Below are positions 50,420 to 55,048 of a stretch of DNA of 55,048 nt, in pieces. The notes under the pieces are model-generated. The model saw only the letters and a program-made list of their open reading frames with translations, had not been told where the DNA came from and ran no database searches. The position numbers and the translations under genes were made by a program. How positions within the stretch are numbered: position 1 is the stretch's first letter; each line of letters starts with the position of its first letter. The stretch comes from a virus, in the IMG/VR virus record IMGVR_UViG_3300022074_000050, positions 1 through 55,048 of that record; one strand, written 5' to 3'.

Positions 50420-50850
50420 TATTCAATATCCTTGAAATTATCTACAACAAACATCCGCTCTAATTCTGGTATATCTCGGATATCGTCAGGATTAGGATGG
50501 ACAGTAATAATCGTAGTATCTTCTAAAAAGTATAAAGCCCGTTTCGTATGCGCAGGCGTATTCATAATCGCGAAATCTTTATAAACGTCTATCCGTTCTT
50601 CGTCTTGCATCGTAGAAATAACGCGACAATGACCCGCTGCTAATATCGTCATATGCTCGTGTAAATGAACTTGGCTTACGACTACCGAACCTTTGACCCC
50701 GTAATACGCTCGCATATAGATTCCAGGAGCAAAGTGATGCGTATTAATATACGGCGACGGCGCGTTGGGACGGGTTCTTGAAATGGCAGAAACAACGTCT
50801 TGTATCCCTGCAAGTTTAGATTTTTGAATATCTAATATCGCCGTACTCAT
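50419..50850 (-). CDS. Cupin-like small protein (143 aa)
   Basis: A 143-residue beta-rich protein with the HLHEHMTILAAGHCRV segment (three His in the first half) and TPAHTKRALYFLEDTTIITV in the second. Spacing and the beta strands suggest a cupin or double-stranded beta helix with a metal site (two or three His). Function unknown. It lies between the 273-aa and the 313-aa genes; an ATGA overlap joins it to the former. Confidence 0.6.
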   Translation of the reverse strand: MSTAILDIQKSKLAGIQDVVSAISRTRPNAPSPYINTHHFAPGIYMRAYYGVKGSVVVSQVHLHEHMTILAAGHCRVISTMQDEERIDVYKDFAIMNTPAHTKRALYFLEDTTIITVHPNPDDIRDIPELERMFVVDNFKDIE

Positions 50851-51668
50851 TTATACGATTTACCGTAATAACCCTTCGCGTAACTTAAACCACCGCCGTT
50901 AGCTTTCTTAGCAGTAGTCGCGGCCTGTCGGAAATTTTCTTTCGTCGGCGCACCCTTAGATCCCGCCTTACGCATCGTTTCGCCAGAACCCGCAGCTATC
51001 CGCTTACGCTTCGCGGCGATATTTGCATACAACCCTGGACGCCCACCACCTGCCATCTGGTCAGGGTCGCTAAAAATATCTTTCCGTAACTTCTGGATTC
51101 CAGATTCACCTTGGCGGTTCATAAAATCTTGGTATTCGCGTAATGCCGTTTCGTATTCTTCCGACATTTCGCCTTCTTCTAAACGACGATTAAATTCACC
51201 ACGTGGGCCAACTTTCGGATCTTCATCCATCATACGTTGGGTCATACGGCGGTCAACTTTCATCGCTTTTTCGCCTGCTGGCCCTTCGAAAAAACGTGTG
51301 GCTTTTTCGTCCATTAATTCGTCGCGCATTTTTAAAAACCTTTCTAAACCGTCTTTCGCCATCCCTACTTTTTTTCCAGGGCCAGCCATTCCCATCGCCA
51401 TCGCTAATTCATCACCTAATAACGATTCTAATCCTGGAGTATTACTTAACGTAACCGCAAGTTCGTTCGGCTCACCTATTTCCTCGGTTTGCCGCATCGT
51501 CAACGTATCTTTGTTGGTGTTTTGTAACATCGCCATAATTTCGGGGAGGTTATCCATAATATCCTCGCCGACTAAAAAATCACCGGCTCCTCGTAATAAC
51601 GACATTAAACCTCCACGACCGCGACCTAATTCTTCATCGTAAACCGCTTGCATATCGTCCATTACCAT
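50847..51668 (-). CDS. Hypothetical late protein with GG motifs (273 aa)
   Basis: A helical, Met/Glu/Arg-rich protein of 273 residues (LGRGRGGLMSLLRGAGDFL, MAMGMAGPGKKVGMAKDGLE). The C-terminus has PDQMAGGGRPGLYANIAAKRKR and KANGGGLSYAKGYYGKSYK, similar to the GG motifs seen in other late proteins. No domain is recognised. It sits in the packaging/head operon, between the small basic 105-aa gene and the cupin-like gene. Confidence 0.6.
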   Translation of the reverse strand: MVMDDMQAVYDEELGRGRGGLMSLLRGAGDFLVGEDIMDNLPEIMAMLQNTNKDTLTMRQTEEIGEPNELAVTLSNTPGLESLLGDELAMAMGMAGPGKKVGMAKDGLERFLKMRDELMDEKATRFFEGPAGEKAMKVDRRMTQRMMDEDPKVGPRGEFNRRLEEGEMSEEYETALREYQDFMNRQGESGIQKLRKDIFSDPDQMAGGGRPGLYANIAAKRKRIAAGSGETMRKAGSKGAPTKENFRQAATTAKKANGGGLSYAKGYYGKSYK

Positions 51669-51979
51669 TTCACCTTATCGGCCCAATAAGCTGCGCTCAT
51701 CTTGCCCTTTTTGATATTCTTTCCGTGACGTGCCTTAAAACTCTTACGCCGCGCCTTTTGCTTCGCCGACTCACCCGCTTTAGGCTTACCCGCAGTTTTT
51801 ACACCCTGCTGCCCAAATCGAATCGTCTTAATTTTATCGCCTTCCTTAGCAACTACAACATGCGATTTTTTAGGATGGGACGGGGTACGCTTCGGCTTGT
51901 TATAACCGCTAACGCCTGCGCGTTCTAATCGCGAATCTTTTTTCTTTTTCTCAGGCACCGAATGGGTTCCCCTGCGCAA
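51662..51979 (-). CDS. Very basic late protein (105 aa)
   Basis: A Lys/Arg-rich 105-residue protein (VPEKKKKDSRLERAGVSGYN, HPKKSHVVVAKEGDKIKTIRF, QKARRKSFKARHGKNIKKGK) that ends in KMSAAYWADKVKW. The KxRRKSFKARHxKNIxKGKMSAAYWADKxKW pattern is one I know from marine podoviruses. It is probably DNA-binding; a role in packaging or virion DNA condensation is possible but not shown. Confidence 0.65.
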   Translation of the reverse strand: MRRGTHSVPEKKKKDSRLERAGVSGYNKPKRTPSHPKKSHVVVAKEGDKIKTIRFGQQGVKTAGKPKAGESAKQKARRKSFKARHGKNIKKGKMSAAYWADKVKW

Positions 51980-52463
51980 CAGGAAATGCTTGTAGCCTCA
52001 TAGAATCTGGCCCTTGGGTTCTTAATCTAGATATCGCAGGCTGAGGACGTAACTGCTGAAATAACCCGCCTAAACCACTTTGAGCTTGTAACTGGTTTAA
52101 CATACCAGAACCAGCACCTAAATGTTCAGATAACCGCTGCTGCTGTTGCTGCATCTGCTGGATATTACCCTGTAATTGCTCAAGCGTTTGTTCCGTTGTC
52201 TGCTCTTGCGGCATTGGCATCTGATTACCTAATGCCGCTAGTCTTTCTGACGATCTTCTGTCTATAGGTTCCGCAGAACCTAACGCCGGTAACGGCATCT
52301 GCATATCTACAACACGATCTTCTGTCGCTTGTTGTGGCATCTCACTAGGCTGCGGAGCGTATTGCGCCCTCATCTGATCACGCATTCGTAACATCATCAT
52401 CATCTGAGGATCCATAAACATCCCGCGACCCATCGTCGAACCATATGGAGACTGACCGTACAT
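51951..52463 (-). CDS. Gln/Met-rich late protein (170 aa)
   Basis: A low-complexity protein with Met-rich (DPQMMMMLRMRDQMRAQ) and Gln-rich (GNIQQMQQQQQRLSEHLG) parts and a C-terminal PQPAISRLRTQGPDSMRLQ. No domain is recognised; likely disordered with a coiled coil in the centre. It is the first gene of the packaging/head operon after the non-coding region at 52464-52789. Confidence 0.6.
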   Translation of the reverse strand: MYGQSPYGSTMGRGMFMDPQMMMMLRMRDQMRAQYAPQPSEMPQQATEDRVVDMQMPLPALGSAEPIDRRSSERLAALGNQMPMPQEQTTEQTLEQLQGNIQQMQQQQQRLSEHLGAGSGMLNQLQAQSGLGGLFQQLRPQPAISRLRTQGPDSMRLQAFPVAQGNPFGA

Positions 52464-52789
52464 AAAACAACCTCATCAAAGATAGCCGAATCGTAACCCC
52501 CTAATCACTACTCTCGCTACCCCTAAAAAATTTTCGCGAAAAATTTTGACCCATCGAAAAATATAAATGTGCGAAATTTTTGAATAGGGAACCTAAAGCA
52601 AAAGTATCTCGGAAAAAGAGGCGGGAACTAGGTAGTGGTGGGTGGGCGGGTGCCTTGCGGCAATTTTGGGGGTATACCCCCTTAGCCTAACCGTTAGCAT
52701 ATGCGGTAGGCCGCGCCCCTTAGCAAAACTGTTAGCTAACAGGCAAAAAAAGGGGCGCACACGGCACCCCTTAGTAAGTCGGTTAGTGG
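52464..52789. other. Non-coding region with palindromes and G-rich copy
   Basis: About 325 bases without a gene. Contents: an AAAATTTTCGCGAAAAATTTT near-palindrome near 52527-52547, a GGGGGTATACCCCC palindrome (52668-52681), a CTGTTAGCTAACAG palindrome (52729-52742), a G-rich GGTGGGTGGGCGGG (about 52637-52650) and the terminator at 52745-52772. Promoters for the late genes may lie here, but none is convincing. Origin or packaging use is possible. Confidence 0.4.
52745..52772 (-). terminator. Intrinsic terminator after 161-aa gene
   Basis: On the minus strand AAGGGGTGC and GCGCCCCTT form a 9-bp stem (one G-U pair) with a five-base loop, followed by a TTTTTT tract. It lies about 17 bases after the stop codon of the 161-aa gene. 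Confidence 0.85.
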
Positions 52790-53275
52790 TTAGCTAATAC
52801 GCTTGAACATCGCAAAGCTAAACTCAACACCTTCTTTAACCACATCGCGCATCTTTTGATTGCCGCGAGCCTTGGCCCACTTAGCACCTAACAGCATAGG
52901 TAAGTAGGTTTCTATCACCATGTTATTTTCTGACTTATGAACTAACGACTTAGCTATGATAGCAGCCTCTTTATCATCAATAACAATTTGGTTGTCATTG
53001 TCTAAGCGTAGCAACATTTCCCTAGCCAGTTTGCCACATTGCCTAGTAAGTACGTCAAACAACCTAGACCATCGGGGGTCATCGGCGTTAACTACTTCGT
53101 AGGTGCCTACTAGGTTAGAAGCGCCACCATTAACGTATACCTTGCCAGCAGCTTGTTGCTTGAGCTTTTCCAAAGCCGTAGGCTTAGGTGCTAGGGTTGA
53201 CCCGTTAGCGTCAAGGTTAGCGATAGCTTCGCGGGCGGTCTGTTCGGGGGCTGATTTTGTGTTTGATTTGGTCAT
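52790..53275 (-). CDS. Hypothetical protein between terminase subunit genes (161 aa)
   Basis: A 161-residue protein: polar N-terminus (APEQTAREAIANLDANGSTL), then LKQQAAGKVYVNGGASNLVG and a helical C-terminal half (CGKLAREMLLRLDNDNQIVI, IIAKSLVHKSENNMVIETYL). No family recognised. It has its own promoter and terminator, unlike most late genes, so it may be expressed independently of the terminase genes. Packaging, lysis control or host-related roles are all open. Confidence 0.65.
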   Translation of the reverse strand: MTKSNTKSAPEQTAREAIANLDANGSTLAPKPTALEKLKQQAAGKVYVNGGASNLVGTYEVVNADDPRWSRLFDVLTRQCGKLAREMLLRLDNDNQIVIDDKEAAIIAKSLVHKSENNMVIETYLPMLLGAKWAKARGNQKMRDVVKEGVEFSFAMFKRIS

Positions 53276-53321
53276 AATGTTTACCTTTTAAGTTAAGTTA
53301 ATGTCATCAAGTGACAGGCAT

Positions 53322-53350
53322 ATAATCAGGCATCTTGTGTATATAGTCAA
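53322..53350 (-). promoter_or_regulatory. Sigma70-like promoter for the 161-aa gene, copy 7
   Basis: TTGACT (53350-53345), a 17-bp spacer and GATTAT (53327-53322) on the minus strand. It is preceded by TAGTGC as in the early cassette, although no gene ends here, so the TAGTGC block appears to be part of the promoter itself. Confidence 0.5.
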
Positions 53351-53535
53351 GCACTAATAATCAGTCGGTCACCTAATCAATTACCTAATCAATTACCTAA
53401 CCGTCGCGGCTTAACAAAATGGTTGGAACTTAAAATAACGGTTTGACTATGGGGCGCGCCTAATCCTAACCGTCGGGATCTGTCGCGCCGTCCCTCGGCC
53501 TCCGTCGGTCGCTCCCTCGCTCGCCGTCAATGAAT

Positions 53536-53553
53536 CGTGGTGGGTGGGTGGGT
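53536..53553 (+). repeat. G-rich direct repeat, copy 1
   Basis: CGTGGTGGGTGGGTGGGT, identical to 53607-53624. The plus strand could form a G-quadruplex of two tetrads, with three GGG runs and one GG run. Confidence 0.6.
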
Positions 53554-53583
53554 GCGCTCGCGCTCCGTCAATCTTTTATAGTC

Positions 53584-53603
53584 GATCGATCGATCGATCG
53601 ATC
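53584..53603. repeat. Five tandem GATC units
   Basis: Five perfect GATC copies in a row, at the 3' end of the small terminase gene, with several more GATC sites inside that gene. They could be Dam-methylated or be protein-binding sites of the packaging enzyme. Confidence 0.7.
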
Positions 53604-53606
53604 AAA

Positions 53607-53624
53607 CGTGGTGGGTGGGTGGGT
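53607..53624 (+). repeat. G-rich direct repeat, copy 2
   Basis: Identical to 53536-53553 and 53 bases from it; it runs into the small terminase stop codon (53626-53624). Confidence 0.6.
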
Positions 53625-54196
53625 CAATCGCTCTCTCGCTCAATTAATACAGTCGATCCGTCTGTCGATCCGATCCGATTCGTAATCTGTCCCTCGATCG
53701 TTTGCGGTACGCGCTTCGTGATAAGCTGTCCAAGTCGATCGATCAGCTGATCCTTCGAGAGCATGTCGATCTTCGCGGTCAATACCTCGCGTCGATCGAT
53801 GTAAAGCCCCCCGACCTTCCCTCGGTGTATCTCTGCCGTGATCGCTGCGTTAATCTGCCCCGACTCCCGTGCCTCCTCACGCAAGTCATGGAGCGCGGAG
53901 AGGTGGCCCTCCATGGAAACTCTATCCCTCTCTGCCTCCTTGATTTCCTGGTCTATAAGGTAATTTCGCAAAAGTGGGTTGTGGTTGAGTAAGACGCTGC
54001 CTTGTCGTTTGGCTGCGGCTCGATTCTTCGTATAGCCTGCTTTTACCGCTGCTTCGGTAGCGTTTTGGCCTTTCAAATACTCTCGAGCGAACTTCTTTTG
54101 TTTCGGATTTAGCGGTTGCCATCTCTTACCATCGGCGTCGATGTAGCCCATTCCGTCATCAGCAGGTGTCAGGGGAGTGTACTGTAGTTCTTTCAT
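53624..54196 (-). CDS. Terminase small subunit
   Basis: A 190-residue protein with a typical helix-turn-helix region (LNPKQKKFAREYLKGQNATE and AAVKAGYTKNRAAAKRQGSV, about 28-68), then a charged coiled-coil part (EIKEAERDRVSMEGHLSALH), a LYIDRREVLTAKIDML segment and a C-terminal tail. This matches the terminase_2-like small subunits that bind the packaging site. It heads the late operon. A GATC-rich 3' end and G-rich repeats just after it are candidate recognition sites. Confidence 0.9.
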   Translation of the reverse strand: MKELQYTPLTPADDGMGYIDADGKRWQPLNPKQKKFAREYLKGQNATEAAVKAGYTKNRAAAKRQGSVLLNHNPLLRNYLIDQEIKEAERDRVSMEGHLSALHDLREEARESGQINAAITAEIHRGKVGGLYIDRREVLTAKIDMLSKDQLIDRLGQLITKRVPQTIEGQITNRIGSTDGSTVLIERESD

Positions 54197-54239
54197 GCAG
54201 TGTTTCCGAGGATCGTAAGCGTGTAGAACTATATCTTAG

Positions 54240-54261
54240 AAAATAAAATAATTTATAAAAA
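54240..54261 (+). repeat. 22-bp direct repeat, copy B
   Basis: Matches 14773-14794 in 20 of 22 positions, same orientation (AAAATAAAAT, two variable bases, TTTATAAAAA). Confidence 0.5.
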
Positions 54262-54390
54262 GTAAAAGTTTTCCTCATGGCCTCTCACCACTATTCACTG
54301 TTCTCGTTTCAATAACCTATACGATTTCTATTACTTTCTCGTCACACTCATCACGGCCCCCAGCTCTCGTATCCATTGGCTTCTTTCACT

Positions 54391-54419
54391 TTTCTATTAC
54401 TTCTATTACTTTATTAGTC
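54391..54419 (+). repeat. 29-bp inverted repeat element, copy B
   Basis: Contains two tandem CTATTACTT units then TATTAG. It matches the minus strand at 14808-14836 in 26 of 29 positions. The two copies lie at the two early/late boundaries of the genome. Confidence 0.65.
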
Positions 54420-54499
54420 GTTTTAGTTGAAAAAAATAAAAAAAGTTTTTTTTCTAAATAGACAATATACGCAATATCGCGGGTCGTTCTAATAGGCAC

Positions 54500-54523
54500 A
54501 AAAAAGCCCGCTCGAGGCGGGCT
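54500..54523 (-). terminator. Intrinsic terminator after the 115-aa early gene
   Basis: On the minus strand AGCCCGC and GCGGGCT form a 7-bp stem with a TCGAG-type loop, followed by TTTTTT. It lies 20 bases after the stop codon at 54543 and separates the early operon from the late region. Confidence 0.9.
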
Positions 54524-54542
54524 AATCACGATCCGTGGTAAC

Positions 54543-54890
54543 TTAGTAGTGGTCTAAGTCTGTTTCGCGGATTATCCAATCTTCTTTAGTTATGTGACTA
54601 AACGGGTTTTCCCAATCGTCTCGATCCGTATCTCCGTTTTCGTCATTCCTTAGTAACCAAAACCAGTAGCAGTATCCGTCCTTATCGGCCCACTTGCTGT
54701 CTTCTTTCGGATAAATCGGGCCAGTCCGTATAAGCACCGCTGGTTCGAAGTATTCGATTTTGACGTGGTTTTGTAGCCACTGCGGAAATGTCTCGAGCTT
54801 ATCGACTCGGTGTTCATAAAAGCTACCTTCTAGTTCTCGGTATAACTTTCCCCAATCGACGTTTTGTATTGTTTCTGTGAGTGTTTCCAC
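54543..54890 (-). CDS. Hypothetical early protein (115 aa)
   Basis: The start is a GTG at 54890, because AGAAAGGAGAAAGGT precedes it and the promoter and leader hairpin lie just upstream; a longer open frame would run through the promoter. The product is acidic with many aromatic residues (VDWGKLYRELEGSFYEHRVD, DGYCYWFWLLRNDENGDTDR, FSHITKEDWIIRETDLDHY). No family is recognised. It has its own promoter and terminator, so it is a single-gene early unit, typical of host-takeover or anti-defence genes; inference. Confidence 0.65.
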   Translation of the reverse strand: METLTETIQNVDWGKLYRELEGSFYEHRVDKLETFPQWLQNHVKIEYFEPAVLIRTGPIYPKEDSKWADKDGYCYWFWLLRNDENGDTDRDDWENPFSHITKEDWIIRETDLDHY

Positions 54891-54920
54891 ACCTTTCTCC
54901 TTTCTATCGTTTAGTAATCC

Positions 54921-54940
54921 CGCGCGGCGTATACCGCGCG
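54921..54940 (-). other. Leader hairpin downstream of early promoter 6
   Basis: CGCGCGG (54921-54927) and CCGCGCG (54934-54940) form a perfect 7-bp stem with a six-base loop. It lies between the -10 box and the ribosome site of the 115-aa gene and should fold in the mRNA leader. Confidence 0.6.
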
Positions 54941-54947
54941 TATATAT

Positions 54948-54976
54948 AAGGTACTTACGAGTACCCCGATAGTAAA
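54948..54976 (-). promoter_or_regulatory. Early sigma70-like promoter, copy 6
   Basis: TTTACT (54976-54971), a 17-bp spacer and TACCTT (54953-54948) on the minus strand. The TAG stop codon of the partial gene at 54980-54982 is the first three bases of its conserved TAGTGCTTTACT block. It drives the 115-aa gene. Confidence 0.6.
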
Positions 54977-54979
54977 GCA

Positions 54980-55048
54980 CTAAACGACTAAGGCTTCAAT
55001 CGTACCGTCGCTATCGTGGTGGTAGCGGTCAACGAGTCGGGCGTATTC
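54980..55048 (-). CDS. Partial CDS cut by the right edge (C-terminal 22 residues)
   Basis: An open minus-strand frame enters from the right edge and ends at a TAG (54982-54980), giving EYARLVDRYHHDSDG then TIEALVV. Its stop codon is used by the promoter cassette in the same way as other early genes, which supports it being a real gene end. If the two window ends were joined, the frame stays open into the first 30 bases but meets no start codon with a ribosome site. Confidence 0.5.
   Translation of the reverse strand, partial: EYARLVDRYHHDSDGTIEALVV

Larger units (their letters stand above)
53276..53623. other. Non-coding region with GATC and G-rich repeats (candidate packaging site)
   Basis: About 350 bases between the 161-aa gene and the small terminase gene. 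It has the promoter at 53322-53350, several CCTAA(TC/C) repeats (53371-53400), five GATC units (53584-53603) and two identical CGTGGTGGGTGGGTGGGT copies (53536-53553, 53607-53624). Location directly at the 3' end of the small terminase gene suits a pac or cos site. Not proven by sequence. Confidence 0.4.
54197..54499. promoter_or_regulatory. AT-rich non-coding region upstream of the terminase gene
   Basis: About 300 bases without a gene. It holds two elements shared with 14773-14836, tandem CTATTACTT units (54394-54411), an additional unit (54328-54336) and long A/T runs (54429-54462). The late promoter for the terminase gene should lie here; the AT-rich stretch near 54240-54270 is a candidate, but no clear -35/-10 pair is seen. 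Confidence 0.45.

Noticed and set aside
53544-53750. Plus-strand ORF in the GATC/G-rich region
   Set aside because: Ser/Arg/Gly low-complexity reading of the repeats, overlaps the small terminase gene on the other strand, and no ribosome site.
54891-54980. Longer start for the 115-aa gene
   Set aside because: It would translate through the promoter and the leader hairpin; the GTG at 54890 has a strong ribosome site.
1-55048. Integrase, CI-type repressor, phage RNA polymerase or tRNA genes
   Set aside because: None was recognised among the frames, so neither lysogeny nor a T7-type transcription system can be claimed; tRNA detection by eye is weak.

Overview
The window looks like most of the genome of a tailed, double-stranded DNA phage (Caudoviricetes) with a podovirus-type virion. 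The case rests on a complete head and packaging set (small and large terminase, portal, scaffold, major capsid), P22/SU10-type head-to-tail adaptors and a P22 gp10-like tail stabilisation protein. A run of very large ejection-type proteins also fits, and there are no tape-measure, sheath or major tail-tube genes. The style of many proteins (2OG oxygenase, GroES, PolA with Leu at the 762 position, a SNF2 helicase, short GG-rich virion proteins) suggests a marine phage of a Gram-negative host. That is inference. No integrase, CI-like repressor, RNA polymerase, tRNA or CRISPR array was seen.

Layout. Every gene except one is on the minus strand. The early/replication module covers positions 1-14680 and continues at 54543-55048. 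It holds small regulators, a DUF932 protein, a VRR-NUC-type nuclease, a family A DNA polymerase, a cluster of thymidylate-synthase/DNA-hypermodification-like genes, a UvrD-like helicase, an AEP-like primase and a protein with an SSB-like tail. The only plus-strand gene is a SNF2 helicase (14991-16436), which converges on the late operon. The late module (16428-54196) holds, in transcription order, small terminase, accessory virion proteins, large terminase, portal, GroES homologue, scaffold, capsid, adaptors, repeat-rich tail proteins, an S74-chaperone fibre, a 2OG oxygenase, a lysis cassette, a tail hub/stabilisation protein and five large or low-complexity ejection-type proteins.

Regulation. 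Early operons start from a repeated sigma70-like promoter cassette. It has a TTTACT -35 box, a 17-18 bp spacer and a TAAAGT-like -10 box, often followed by a leader hairpin and then an AGAAAGGAG ribosome site. In four copies the stop codon of the gene before it is the TAG that begins the conserved TAGTGCTTTACT block. This fits transcription by the host RNA polymerase. Strong intrinsic terminators follow the capsid gene, the 161-aa gene and the gene at 54543.

The early/late boundaries at 14681-14990 and 54197-54542 are AT-rich and non-coding. They share two sequence elements (29 bp inverted, 22 bp direct) and are candidate replication or control sites. The right edge cuts a gene, and joining the two ends does not restore a start codon, so the window is not a closed circle as given. 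The most interesting candidates are the thymidine-hypermodification-like cluster (6014-9870), the stop-codon-embedding promoter cassette, the paired non-coding loci, and the sharing of short repeat modules between different virion proteins.
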